Origin: Candidatus Nomurabacteria bacterium RIFCSPLOWO2_12_FULL_40_42
Lineage (GTDB): Bacteria; Patescibacteriota; Minisyncoccia; Phycocordibacterales; UBA9973
DNA length: 45,866 nucleotides
Direction: 5' to 3'
NCBI GenBank assembly: GCA_001786195.1
Contig: MFVS01000027.1
Location: forward strand, 1 to 45,866
Shown here in pieces: positions 1-9,400 of this stretch. Within the stretch, counting starts at the first letter, position 1. Each line of letters starts with the position of its first letter. The translations under genes were made by a program, and so were the position numbers. Below the pieces are notes generated by a model that saw nothing but the letters and a program-made list of their open reading frames with translations, was not told where the DNA came from and did not search any database.

Positions 1-70
1 TATGATAGTATTCACCACTAACTAGCGGCACCTTGCGCATTGACATATAGATATTATAAATAATTCATTT

Positions 71-91
71 TGCGGAAGCAAGGCTTCCGCA
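71..91. repeat. Perfect hairpin of the GCGGAAG...CTTCCGC palindrome type
   Basis: Nine-base perfect arms (TGCGGAAGC / GCTTCCGCA) around a 3-nt loop, in the gap downstream of murJ. The same GCGGAAG/CTTCCGC core recurs at 14881-14905 inside a methyltransferase gene and at 43549-43569 downstream of tRNA-Glu, so this is a dispersed palindrome family rather than a single terminator. There is no clear T-run. Confidence 0.6.
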
Positions 92-111
92 ACTTCCGCG
101 CTAAAACTTTC

Positions 112-134
112 TGCGTTAGACAAGACCTAACGCA
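112..134. repeat. Hairpin downstream of murJ
   Basis: Eight-base perfect arms TGCGTTAG / CTAACGCA with a 7-nt loop, about 50 nt past the murJ stop. It could end the minus-strand murJ transcript, but the following minus-strand sequence has only a short TTTT, so the terminator reading is weak. The rest of 1-184 shows no gene. Confidence 0.45.
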
Positions 135-184
135 AGAAAATTAAATATTTAAAGAGGTAAAGCCGAAAGACGGTCTTTGACATT

Positions 185-1888
185 TCAAAGCCCTTCTTGG
201 GACGGAGCGATGACTTTTACTCGCCAGAATTTGGTTTTGAGAGCTTTAGTAATCTCCCGCAACTGTTCATTTTTAAGGAGATACAGGACAAAAATAGCTG
301 TCGCGATGCCTGCCATTCCGGAAATAAACCCTTGGAAAAATACTCCTAAAAAAGTAGTCGTACCGAAAATCGGTGAAAGAATATTCAAGCAAATGTAGGC
401 TACAAGTCCGAGAAAAAAAGACGCGCCCAAACTTTGAAAAAAAGTTTTGGTAATAAAAGAAGCTCCTTGCATGAAATCTTTACGAACAAAATACCAGTGC
501 AAAATGGAATTTAAAATCGTACCGACAGAATAAGCCAAGGGTAGCATCAGAATTTCGGTGCCAGGAATATCTTCCACTTTAAGGACCGATTCTATAAAAT
601 ATCGCCACAGCGGAATATTCTCAAAAAAATAAATAAATAGGTAAGCTAAAATTATAATCAAGATAGAGCAGAAAAAATTAATTATCAAAGGGCGCCGGGT
701 ATTGCCATGCGCATAATAAGCTCGAGACAAAAAAGTGATCATCCCTTGCGCCAAAATTGAGATGGAGAAAACCGCTAGAGCGGCCGCTACCAAACGAGTA
801 TTTTCCCAAGAAAAAGATCCAGATCCGAGAATTACGCGGACAATCTGCGCTCGGACTACAATAAAAAGAAAAATTACCGGCAGGGACCAAAAGACGATCG
901 CTCGGGCGGCAGACTTGAGGTGATTTGTGAATTCATCCATCCGACCGAGAGAAACGGATTTTGCCAAAGTCGGAAAAGCCGCCACCGCATAGGAAATACC
1001 GATGATGTTGAGCGGCACGGACTGCAGATTGAAAGCAAAATTAAATACGGAAATAGACCCATCCTTCAAGAATGACGCGAGCGCAATGATAGAAATGAGG
1101 GCAAGGTTGTTAAAAGCAAGGCCGAGCGTCCGCGGGAATGAAACAGTGACTACTTTTTTTATCTCGCTAAAATTAACCGAGCCGGAAATTTTCGGAGTGA
1201 ATCCAGAGCCGCTCACGGCTAGGGCTTGGATTGCAAAATGCATAAAAGCGCCCAAGACAACTCCTATCGCCAGCCCATAAATTCCAAAAATCGGATACAA
1301 AAAAATAACCCCGATGATAATTCCAATATTGTAAAAAATTGGGCTTAAAGCGTAAATAAAAAATTTCCGAAAAAGCTGGGTGACGGTTCCAAGGAGATTA
1401 GAAAGCCCAAGCAAGATGGGAGAAAGCAGCATAATACGCGAGATAATTATCAGCTTCGCTTGCATGACTGGAGTAAAGCCGGGAGCAATGAAAGACACCA
1501 AGAGAGGCATCAGAAAAAAAGCCACCAGAGAAATAACTACCATCCCGGCAAAAAAAACTGTGAAAATATTATTTAAATATTTTCGCGCTTCATCGGTCGC
1601 TTTTCCATCTTTCCCGCCTTGAGATTGGCGGGCAGGCATTTTGGCTGCGATAAACGGAATCAAGACCGTAGCCCCCGCGAGCGAGGCGATACAGATAAAG
1701 ATAAGGTCTGGAATTCGAAAAGCCACATAATAAACGTCAAGCGTTGGTGAAGGGCCAATAAAATGCGCGTAAGAACGGTCTCGGAAAAGAGCTAAAATTT
1801 GAGAGAGAAAAGTAAAAGAACCCAAAAGAAGAGCGGCTTGATTTATGTTTGCGGATTCTTTAGTAAGAATTTTTATTATCTTCTCCAT
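185..1888 (-). CDS. murJ: Lipid II flippase MurJ (MviN/MVF family)
   Basis: This is a 567-residue polytopic membrane protein of the MOP/MVF superfamily. It flips the peptidoglycan precursor lipid II across the cytoplasmic membrane. The sequence shows about 13-14 hydrophobic segments, and the N-terminal pair has the family's LFRDR...FR-PDLIF pattern (about residues 34-62). It starts about 10 nt after the stop of the O-antigen-ligase-like gene, so the two are probably co-transcribed envelope genes. An oddity is the loop after the second helix (residues about 84-98, MPARQSQGGKDGK), which is encoded by a GC-rich hairpin at 1613-1632 and looks like an inserted palindrome. Assignment to the family is firm; the flippase role follows from the family. 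Confidence 0.9.
   Translation of the reverse strand: MEKIIKILTKESANINQAALLLGSFTFLSQILALFRDRSYAHFIGPSPTLDVYYVAFRIPDLIFICIASLAGATVLIPFIAAKMPARQSQGGKDGKATDEARKYLNNIFTVFFAGMVVISLVAFFLMPLLVSFIAPGFTPVMQAKLIIISRIMLLSPILLGLSNLLGTVTQLFRKFFIYALSPIFYNIGIIIGVIFLYPIFGIYGLAIGVVLGAFMHFAIQALAVSGSGFTPKISGSVNFSEIKKVVTVSFPRTLGLAFNNLALISIIALASFLKDGSISVFNFAFNLQSVPLNIIGISYAVAAFPTLAKSVSLGRMDEFTNHLKSAARAIVFWSLPVIFLFIVVRAQIVRVILGSGSFSWENTRLVAAALAVFSISILAQGMITFLSRAYYAHGNTRRPLIINFFCSILIIILAYLFIYFFENIPLWRYFIESVLKVEDIPGTEILMLPLAYSVGTILNSILHWYFVRKDFMQGASFITKTFFQSLGASFFLGLVAYICLNILSPIFGTTTFLGVFFQGFISGMAGIATAIFVLYLLKNEQLREITKALKTKFWRVKVIAPSQEGL
1613..1632. repeat. Coding hairpin inside murJ
   Basis: CCCGCC - 8 nt - GGCGGG hairpin followed by GCAGGC, encoding a cytosolic loop of MurJ. 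The sequence is much more GC-rich than the gene around it and resembles the GC palindromes seen elsewhere in this window. Confidence 0.4.
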
Positions 1889-1897
1889 CCCGTATTT

Positions 1898-4015
1898 CTA
1901 TGGCTTTTTGGTAGTTCCCGCTGGGGTCTGCGGCGTCGTTATATTAGGAGGATTTTTTAGGGAATCAACATATTTTATCAGTTCCGAATTTGCCGGAGCT
2001 ATAGAGAGAGCCTTTGTAGCGTAAGAGAGCGCAACTGCATTATTTCCTTCATTTTTAGCTATTTGCGAGAGAAAAATCAGGGCTTCAATATAGTCTGGTT
2101 TGAGATCAAGAGAGGCGGCGGCATAATCTTTTGCTTCTTTGACATTTCCAAGCGCGTTGGAAACGCCTGCGAGAGCGAGCTTGAGACCCGGGTTATTAGA
2201 ATTGAGAGTGGATGCTGTTTGGTAAGCTTCCAGCGCTTTGCCGTAAGCATCCTTTATTCCCGAAGCGGCCAGAGTCTCATATATCGAACCCAGTGTTTGG
2301 AAATTAAAATAATTTTTCGGATCGTAGGCTATGGCAGTTTGGGCTCCTCTTATCACCTGGTCCAAACTCGCCTGCAACAGGGCTTTGTCTTCATCTGACA
2401 GATTCGCTTTACCTTGGTTGGCCAAAGAATTAAATTTTAGGAGGTAAATTTGCGCATAAGTTCGCAAGTATAAATCATTTCGATACAGCGCCAAAGCTTT
2501 GCCAATAGCGAACTCGGCATCCTCAATAGAGGGCGCCGCCAAGGATTTGAAAAAGTACCGGATTGAAACCAGGCGCTCAATGTATTTAAATGAAGCCGCC
2601 GTCGAAAAAATCACTAAAATAATCAGGACAACTATCGAGAAAAAACTTTTTCGGTGGTCATTTAAAAACGATATTGATACTTCATGGCCGCTATTCACGG
2701 CTGCCAGGCCGATAAAGACTCCGGTAAAAGCGAAGGACAGCAAGAATATAACCGCTCCGGTAAAATAGAAGAAAGAAGCAATGAATAAGTAAAGGGATAA
2801 TACGAAAAATACGATCATTTCAAAATTTACTCCTTGGGTTATATTATAGAATAGGGATTTTGCGCCGATAATCAAAAATAAAATGAAGAAAACAAGGAAA
2901 GCGAGAATGCCCAGACCTCCAGACGTTGCGGCGAGAGTGGGTAACAATCCCGAGCCGGAGGCAAAAGAAACATTCCAAAATTGAGTATTGTTTATAACCA
3001 CCGGCCGATACATAGACCAGGCTTCCGCAAACCTGTTTGGACCGAGACCCAAAACAGGATTCTCGGCCAGCACGCCTTTAGTGACAGACATAGTCGCTTT
3101 GAGAGAAGGACTCACTTCAGTATTAGCTATCGAGAGGCGGCTTGGAATAAAGTCTCCAATAAAACCAGCGGACATAAAGAAAAGCAGTGACAAGATGGCC
3201 ACGACAAAAGTCACAAAGGGGAAATGCTTTTTCTCTCCGCCTTCTTCCAATCTATCGGCTAACGGTCTTACCCCCTCTTCCCTTCTTCTTTGTAAAATTA
3301 GAGAAATTTTGTAAATAAAAATAATCAAACTGGAAACTCCGAGAAGTATCCAGACTAAAGGGAAATTCACCGCGGCCGCCAATAATATGGAAAGCATAAT
3401 AAAAATTGAGAGAATTATTTTTGCGGCGACAGAAATGGGAAAAAATTCAATCACTAGAAGAAACAACAATCCGGAAAAACCAGCGAACAAGCCGAGCGCA
3501 TTCCAGGATCCGATGAGATTTTCGGTAACACTCGCCAAAACTCCAAGGGTTGTAACCTCCGGAAAAAATAAATGCGTGCTTTGAAAAATTAAAACAATAG
3601 TTGAAGACAATATCGTCCCCAGTAAAACTATCTTGGCGCGTTGTCCTGTTTGAAATATGACGGCCGACATCAGCATCAAGATGAAAGCGGAAAAAATAAA
3701 CCAGAAAGAGCCCACATCAAGCATTGTGCCGAACAAAGACACTTGAGAGACTCCGGCAAACAAAGCGGAAATAAAAAAAACTAAAACTATGCCGAACCCC
3801 GCGAGGAGCAGCCAAGATTTAGGAAAAACTATTTTACCGTCAATCAATCTGGATATTGTCCAAAAAACGATGCACAAAGCGAGCCCTGCCACCAAAAGCA
3901 ATCCTTTTGAAGTTTCCACCGGAATATTGGCAAAAGGCAGAAAGAAAAGCGGCAACAATACCACAACGAAAAACAATGATAAGAAAGAAAGTCGATCGAA
4001 TATATTGGTTTTCAT
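1898..4015 (-). CDS. O-antigen-ligase/polymerase-like membrane protein with C-terminal TPR repeats
   Basis: 705 residues. About a dozen transmembrane segments lie in residues 10-475, with the large extracytoplasmic loop typical of the Wzy/WaaL (O-antigen ligase) family, here LAENPVLGLGPNRF...W...YRP (about residues 312-335). A soluble part of roughly residues 515-690 follows, with at least four tetratricopeptide-like helical repeats (for example KALEAYQTASTLNSNNPGLKLALA and DYAAASLDLKPDYIEALIFL), and a short Pro/Thr tail. In CPR such proteins are thought to ligate or polymerise surface glycans or glycosylate proteins; the substrate cannot be read from sequence. It is followed at once by murJ. 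A -10 box sits six bases before the ATG, suggesting a leaderless mRNA. Confidence 0.78.
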   Translation of the reverse strand: MKTNIFDRLSFLSLFFVVVLLPLFFLPFANIPVETSKGLLLVAGLALCIVFWTISRLIDGKIVFPKSWLLLAGFGIVLVFFISALFAGVSQVSLFGTMLDVGSFWFIFSAFILMLMSAVIFQTGQRAKIVLLGTILSSTIVLIFQSTHLFFPEVTTLGVLASVTENLIGSWNALGLFAGFSGLLFLLVIEFFPISVAAKIILSIFIMLSILLAAAVNFPLVWILLGVSSLIIFIYKISLILQRRREEGVRPLADRLEEGGEKKHFPFVTFVVAILSLLFFMSAGFIGDFIPSRLSIANTEVSPSLKATMSVTKGVLAENPVLGLGPNRFAEAWSMYRPVVINNTQFWNVSFASGSGLLPTLAATSGGLGILAFLVFFILFLIIGAKSLFYNITQGVNFEMIVFFVLSLYLFIASFFYFTGAVIFLLSFAFTGVFIGLAAVNSGHEVSISFLNDHRKSFFSIVVLIILVIFSTAASFKYIERLVSIRYFFKSLAAPSIEDAEFAIGKALALYRNDLYLRTYAQIYLLKFNSLANQGKANLSDEDKALLQASLDQVIRGAQTAIAYDPKNYFNFQTLGSIYETLAASGIKDAYGKALEAYQTASTLNSNNPGLKLALAGVSNALGNVKEAKDYAAASLDLKPDYIEALIFLSQIAKNEGNNAVALSYATKALSIAPANSELIKYVDSLKNPPNITTPQTPAGTTKKP

Positions 4016-4021
4016 AAAATG

Positions 4022-4051
4022 ATTATACTATGGTTTTATTTAAAAAAGCAA
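4022..4051 (-). promoter_or_regulatory. Promoter of the O-antigen-ligase-like gene, leaderless type
   Basis: Minus-strand TTGCTT (4046-4051), 18-nt spacer, TATAAT (4022-4027), then only 6 nt to the ATG at 4015. Transcription would start at or next to the start codon. Confidence 0.65.
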
Positions 4052-4074
4052 ATTAGAAAGAGATGTTAATAACT

Positions 4075-4581
4075 CTATTTTTTATTTTCTTTGTCTTGAT
4101 TCATAAATTTCTTCCAGGACTGCTCCAGCCGGAAAATTTTGCCACGGACCACGGTGTAGCGGTTGATCAGGTCTTCGATTAGATCTACTTTTACTTTGTC
4201 CCCATAAGTTCCTTTGATATGATCGAGATACACCGACATCCGATTACAGCCGGAAAGAGCTTTTTCGATATATCCAAGGGCGAGTCCGAAATCCGCAAAA
4301 CGGAGGGAATGACCTTCGCTAATATAAAGCGGAATAGCCATGGCGTTTTTGGATAATTCCTCGATTCGACTGTCTTTGACTTTTTCTAAAGCCGGAAGAA
4401 TGTCTTTATCGATCAACACAGAACACTCGAGAGTTTTTTGATAAACCTCTAAATCTCTAAAACTTCTAACCGGTTTCTTGGGGGTAAACGTCCCGCTGCC
4501 GAACTTGCCGCCCCAGTGCCGAGTTTGCCCTGCGCCTGCGGCACTCCCATAATTTCCCCTTTTATAATCTTTATATCCCAT
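4075..4581 (-). CDS. Four-helix-bundle protein (23S rRNA-IVP / Avd-like)
   Basis: 168 residues. Residues about 38-160 match the four-helix-bundle family that includes 23S rRNA intervening-sequence proteins and the Avd accessory protein of diversity-generating retroelements. Signs are the opening FRDLEVYQKTLE, the middle pattern AIPLYISEGHS and a GYIEKALSGCNRMSVYLD helix. The first ~35 residues are Gly/Ser/Arg-rich and low complexity, which is unusual for the family. The ATG lies 3 nt after the stop of the zinc-ribbon/nuclease gene, so the two are translationally coupled. No reverse transcriptase or template/variable repeat is present, so it is not an Avd in a working retroelement here. Its role is unknown; nucleic-acid binding is the usual inference. 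Confidence 0.7.
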   Translation of the reverse strand: MGYKDYKRGNYGSAAGAGQTRHWGGKFGSGTFTPKKPVRSFRDLEVYQKTLECSVLIDKDILPALEKVKDSRIEELSKNAMAIPLYISEGHSLRFADFGLALGYIEKALSGCNRMSVYLDHIKGTYGDKVKVDLIEDLINRYTVVRGKIFRLEQSWKKFMNQDKENKK

Positions 4582-4584
4582 TTC

Positions 4585-5889
4585 CTATCGGCGATTTATT
4601 ATTTTAATAACATCTTCCCTTGGAATTTCCGCTTTGACTCCAGTCAAGAATCTCACATTTCTTTTCTTTTTGCTTTGGATCTTCTTGACTACATGCAAGG
4701 GATAAAATTCAAAATAATCCGTCTCGTCGAACCAGGCGCATTTGAACTCGTATAATCTTAACCCTGTCAGGCGCGAGAGCGCAAGAGCGTACCAGGTCAA
4801 TTGTTCTATCGGCTTTTCTTTTTTTGCATGGGGCTTATAATCTAATAAATGTATACACCCATTTCTTATTTGTACAAAATCTACATGCCCTGTGAGCAAA
4901 GAAGGAATTTGAAATTCCGGTGCCGAAATTGTCTTGCGCTTTGCGCCTTTTTCTTTTGCCGAATTTTTTTCTTCTCTTTTACCATGCCTACGAAAACTTA
5001 TCCCATCCTCTCCTATTATTTGAAAGTGAAGTGCATTCTGCATATACTCAATATCTTCTCTTCTGATGTAGACAGGCACTTCGGTCGCCACCGTCACACT
5101 ATCGTTCGCAATCATAAATTTTTGAACCCCTTCATGCCGGTTTTTGTTTTTCGAAACGCCTTTCAAGGCAAATTCAGCTAGCCGATTGGCGTAATTCGTT
5201 TTGGCCGTAACCACCATGTCTGCGGTCGAAAACATGCTCCGCACATCACTGATGCGTTCGCCAGAATTAAAAAGCTGGTGCGGGGTTTCGGTGGCAATGG
5301 CGTCCAGATATTCTTTGAGCGGATAAAAATTGCGGTTTTTGTAATCCTGAAGCATCAAAAGAATCTTAGCCTTGTGATAGCGGTAGCGATAAAGCTGATG
5401 ATGGGCCATGGTTACAACTTCGAGCACCTCCATTGGACCGTATATCTGGAGTCCATAAGAGCGCATCTTATGGTAAGCGCACAAGTGAGCGTATTCTTCC
5501 GCCCAGCGGGAAATGGTTTCCGGCTCGGGGCGAACTTTCTTATGCAGTTGGGCTATGATACCGCAGACTTTTTCGCGAGTAAAGCCGAGGTTGTAGTAGC
5601 TCACGGCATCAATGATGACTTTGAGAGGGTAGCGACGGCCCTTGACCGAGCTGTCCGTAAAAGTTTTTTGGCAATCTTTATTTCCGCATTTATACAACTG
5701 CACCACCTCATGTTTTTTCTTTCGTGTGCCGCGGCGGACAAACTCCGCGCTTTGGCAGAAGGGGCAGGACATTTTGATGTTCTGTTCGACGCGGACAACA
5801 GGGACCTTGTCAGCGCTGAAAGCTCCGGCAACTTCGGCACTGGGACGACCTAAAATGGGGTATTCTTTTTTTGTATTTTGCTGGTTCAT
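4585..5889 (-). CDS. Zinc-ribbon, HTH and PD-(D/E)XK nuclease-like protein
   Basis: About 434 residues. The N-terminus carries a transposase-type zinc ribbon (CPFC...CGNKDC, about residues 42-73) followed by a helix-turn-helix-like segment (NLGFTREKVCGII, RPEPETISRW), as in IS1-type InsA proteins. The C-terminal part has the signature of a Cas4/RecB-like PD-(D/E)XK nuclease: TEVPV (motif E), GHVDFVQI (motif D), LLDYKP (D-x-K) and a QLTWYALAL helix. I recognise no named family for this fusion. The start is taken at the ATG at 5889; a TTG nine bases upstream is also possible. A perfect 16-bp palindrome overlaps the start. It is coupled to the four-helix-bundle gene. A DNA-processing or defence role is inference. 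Confidence 0.6.
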   Translation of the reverse strand: MNQQNTKKEYPILGRPSAEVAGAFSADKVPVVRVEQNIKMSCPFCQSAEFVRRGTRKKKHEVVQLYKCGNKDCQKTFTDSSVKGRRYPLKVIIDAVSYYNLGFTREKVCGIIAQLHKKVRPEPETISRWAEEYAHLCAYHKMRSYGLQIYGPMEVLEVVTMAHHQLYRYRYHKAKILLMLQDYKNRNFYPLKEYLDAIATETPHQLFNSGERISDVRSMFSTADMVVTAKTNYANRLAEFALKGVSKNKNRHEGVQKFMIANDSVTVATEVPVYIRREDIEYMQNALHFQIIGEDGISFRRHGKREEKNSAKEKGAKRKTISAPEFQIPSLLTGHVDFVQIRNGCIHLLDYKPHAKKEKPIEQLTWYALALSRLTGLRLYEFKCAWFDETDYFEFYPLHVVKKIQSKKKRNVRFLTGVKAEIPREDVIKIINRR

Positions 5890-5897
5890 ATGAACCA
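5882..5897. promoter_or_regulatory. Perfect 16-bp palindrome over the nuclease start codon (possible operator)
   Basis: TGGTTCATATGAACCA reads identically on both strands and contains the ATG of the zinc-ribbon/nuclease gene in its centre. An autoregulatory operator or an mRNA hairpin hiding the start are both plausible; neither is shown. Confidence 0.45.
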
Positions 5898-5907
5898 AAA
5901 CTTCGTA

Positions 5908-6246
5908 TTATTTTATTTCAAGTTTTTTCTCTATAAAACCTACTCGATTTTCAATTTCTTTGTATGTAATTTTAGAAGCTTTGGTTTCCGCCAAATCATC
6001 TAGTCTTTTATTCGTGCCTTCAAGCCGGTTTTTGACACCCTCGAGTTCTTTTTCAACACCTCCGAGTCGACTTTCAACACCTCCGAGTCGACTTTCAACA
6101 CCTCCGAGTCGACTTTCAACACCTCCGAGTCGACTTTCAACACCGTCAATTTTCTTGGTTAATCTTTCTTCAAAGCCGCTAAAACTACCCGCTATCAATA
6201 CAGCCAAGCCATCAAGGGTCATTTTCTTTTTTACTTCTTTTTTCAT
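5908..6246 (-). CDS. Small coiled-coil protein with exact heptad repeats
   Basis: 112 residues. It has a basic N-terminus (MKKEVKKK), a short hydrophobic stretch (LDGLAVLIAGSF), then a coiled coil. The coil contains four identical heptads GGVESRL flanked by diverged ones (GGVEKEL, EGVKNRL), encoded by four perfect 21-bp DNA repeats at 6061-6144. It matches no enzyme family I know; CPR genomes often carry such short heptad proteins of unknown function. Heptad number probably changes by slippage or recombination. It lies upstream of the nuclease gene on the same strand and has its own promoter. Confidence 0.65.
   Translation of the reverse strand: MKKEVKKKMTLDGLAVLIAGSFSGFEERLTKKIDGVESRLGGVESRLGGVESRLGGVESRLGGVEKELEGVKNRLEGTNKRLDDLAETKASKITYKEIENRVGFIEKKLEIK
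6061..6144. repeat. Four perfect tandem 21-bp repeats (one heptad each)
   Basis: Unit begins TCCGAGTCGAC and ends TTTCAACACC. Four copies are exact and a degenerate fifth precedes them. A 21-bp unit equals seven codons, so copy-number changes keep the frame and add or remove one coiled-coil heptad. Confidence 0.9.
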
Positions 6247-6255
6247 ACATTCTCG

Positions 6256-6261
6256 ATTATA
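6256..6261 (-). promoter_or_regulatory. -10 box of the heptad-repeat gene
   Basis: Minus-strand TTGTAT, 16-nt spacer, GGTATAAT. The -10 hexamer lies 9 nt before the ATG. The rest of 6262-6450 shows only degenerate inverted sequence and no convincing gene. Confidence 0.55.
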
Positions 6262-6450
6262 CCAAACCTAATTTTTTATACAAGGTTTTTTTGATAAAAT
6301 CCATATCACGGCGGATCTCACGGTTACCGCGTGGCGAAATATCACGACTGTGTGGCAAAAATGGCCTCTGGCTGGCTATATGTGATATGAAAACAAGTAA
6401 AATTGTACAACATTATTTGACACTAATACAAGTTTTGTTTTATTTTAATT

Positions 6451-6490
6451 CACCTCACCCCAACCCTCTCCTTATAAAGGAGAGGGTGAA
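6451..6490. repeat. GC palindromic element (B-type half) supplying the surface-protein stop codon
   Basis: ACCCTCTCC...GGAGAGGGT hairpin preceded by CACCTCACCCC, the reverse of the B half found in leuS. The TAA of the S74 surface protein (6472-6474) is in the hairpin loop and its last residues (DSPSPL) are encoded by the repeat. Confidence 0.7.
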
Positions 6491-9400
6491 TCTGCCTGTG
6501 GTTCTGGCGCCGGGTTTGGTGTCGGCTCAGACGTTGGTGTCGGCTCGGGATTAGGAACTGGATCCGGATCTTCAGCCGGAGGTTGATCAGCCTTTGGCTG
6601 AGGTTCTGGATCCAGTTTGGGCGTTGATTCTGGATCTGGCTCTGGTGTTACTTCTGGCTCCGGCGCTGGGTTATCTCCCCCGCCCCCTCCTTGATCAAGG
6701 AGGGGGGGATTGCCATTGCCGCCCACCATCGCCTCCAGTTTATCTCCGTCCGCGCAGAATTCTGTACCGTCAGCTTTGGCGACGCAAATCTCCTTGGTAT
6801 GCACTCGATTGGCAAAGAAATCCCCGATTCCATTCTCTACATCCGCAAACCAAGCCGAGACTTTGGTAGACAAGTTGCCCCAGAAAGATCCTTCGGCAGG
6901 AAGAGTTTGAATGTCGTTTATCTTTAGATCCAATTCTTGGATTGCTTTAGCCATAACTGATGTAAGTTTCATATATTCCACTCCTTCTACTTGCCCATTT
7001 TCATAGGTTACGAATAACGGGCTGATCTGCTCCATCTCTTCGGCGATGAATCCGATCTGGCGGGGAGCGTTAGGATTTTTAATATATTCCAACTTCCAAT
7101 CGAACGACACAGGACGCATTCGCATCACCGCATCGAGTCCAAGATTAAGATCTTCAATATTTTTCTTGAAGCGCAATGAGGAACTGCCTGTACAAGCGGT
7201 TGCTTTTGAGCTAATGGCGCCACCAGTTACATCAATACATAAATAATCGTTCGCGTTTGCTCCCGCTTCAGCAGGGAAGAATATGTTGCCGTCGCTTCCT
7301 ATTCTCATTCTTTCAATTGCCGCGGAAGTCGTGGCAGTTCCAAAAACCAGCGCCGTGCTGTTTGTCGTTGCATCAAAAGTCGCTTCGGATTCAGCCCAAA
7401 TTGCCGCACCCGAGAGGATAGCATCAGCACCATCAGACTCCAGCGGAGCATTGAAATTTATTCTACCTAATTGGTCGTCATCCACAATAGTAAGCTCCTT
7501 GGTGGCAAGAGTTAATATGCCAGCCGCCGCCGCTCCTACACCCGTAGGACCCTGTATATCTAAAAGTGACTGAGGAACCGTCGTCCCGATGCCGACGTTG
7601 CCGCTTTTATCAATTCTGACCCTTTCAGTCAATGTGCCACCTGTGTTGTCAGTTAGAAATGCAAGAGAGCCACCATTGCCGCCAGTTGTTTGCACAAGAC
7701 CCCTGATAGCAGATCCATAGGTCGCATCTGACTGACTATATTGAAATTTAATCTGCTGATAATTTTCCGCTGTCCCAGAATTGTTTGACAACAACAACTG
7801 CGTTGCAGTTCCACTGGTTTGGTTTATACCTAACAACGCCCCTGGCCCCGTCGTCCCAATCCCGACGTTGCCTGCTTTTAAGTAGAGAGTATTAGCTATC
7901 GCTCCAGTATTTTCCGAAGTAAGAACATTTACTGAATTTTGAGAGAGAGTAAAATCAGCCCCGGGAGTCAGGCTGGTAATGCCTGCCAGCCCTTCCGCCG
8001 CCGAAGCTCTGTTTAAGGCGTGAGCCGTGGTGCCGATATACATTGTTTGTCCTATACCCGCGAAAGTGGAAGAAAGAGAAGTGTCTCCAACGGTAGGCAT
8101 GTTGCTGAATTCAATGTCCGTGAACCAGCCTTTGGTCACTCTGGCTCCGGTGGCGCCTACATTTCCTGTCATCGTCAAACTGCCGCTTCCTAAAGCTAAT
8201 CCGGCAAATGTCGGGGAAGAAGTGGTGGCCACTGCCTGGTTCTGTCCATCTAAGAAAGCCCATTCGTTGGTGTCCAAAGTGTTTACCCCGATCGCAATGC
8301 TGGTGGCTGTCGCGACTCCTAAGACTGGAGTCACCAAAGTCGGACTCGTGGAAAACACAAGATTTGTAGAAGTCGTTCCAGTAGTCCCCGTGGCGGCATT
8401 TAGATAATTTAACTGCGTACCCGTTGTCGTAACCGAAGTAGCGCCAAGAGTGAATGGGGTGGGCATTGTGACCGTGCCGTTTAGAGAAACTGCTCCAGTG
8501 CCAGTTGAGAAAGTATTGGCGTCGGTTTGAGAAAAAGCGCCTAGGACAGTCAAGCTGTCCACTGTAGTCGCTTCGGTCGTAGTTGATCCGGTCAAAATTA
8601 AATTGTTGCCGTAAATATCTCCCTCGGCATCCACCAAAAATTTCACATCCCCTCCGACAGCGAGTCCGAGAAGGTTGGTATTGAGAGCGGCGGAAGCTGG
8701 ATTGATGTAGAGAGTAGAATCGGAAACATTGGAAGTGCCTGATGGCCAGGTGGTAAAAGCATGGACTAAAGTCGGCACGTGAGTAAAGCTTCCAATGCCC
8801 GCGACTGCAAGCGTCCCTCCCACCGTGGCATTACCCGAGACAGTAAATGCTTCCGTACTCACGGCTTCAGCCAGAGCGCTGGAGAGACCACTTACTCCGT
8901 TTTCGATGGAGTCCAAGATTCTATCAACTTGATTGTCATACAAGGTTCGCGGAACAAATTGGGAAGAATCTAAATTACTACTGCTTCCCGCCGGGCCTCG
9001 GGGACCGACGGGTCCGGGTATTCCTTGAGGACCCTGGGGACCGGTAAGACCGCGGGGACCAACCTCACCCCGGCCCTCTCCCAAGGAGAGGGTGGAATTC
9101 GGAGCCTCCCCCTTTGGGGGAGGTGTGGAGGAGGTAGGCGATCCCCCTGACAAGGGGGAAAGAGGGGGTTGAATTGAAATAGACCCCCCTTCAGTTCCCC
9201 CCTTATTAAGGGGGGAAGGAATTACTGCCACAGTTTTCGGCGTGTAAAAAAGGTAAGCGAGTTCGGAAGTGTATTTATTATAATAGTTGGAAAAGAGAGA
9301 GAAGAAAGAGGAAGCATTGGCGGAGATATTCTCTCCAGCGACATTGGCCGTCATTTTTATATCTGTTTTTATATTTTTTATCTCAGGCAAGATCCTTACT

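Noticed and set aside
5278-5853. 191-codon plus-strand reading frame
   Set aside because: It runs antisense to the zinc-ribbon/nuclease gene, whose frame carries recognisable motifs; the antisense translation resembles nothing.
4075-5889. Diversity-generating retroelement
   Set aside because: The Avd-like protein is present, but there is no reverse transcriptase, template repeat or variable repeat in the window.
6291-6450. Possible gene in the gap between the heptad-repeat and surface-protein genes
   Set aside because: The frame on the plus strand runs into the GC palindrome and shows no recognisable domain; the minus strand is closed by stops.
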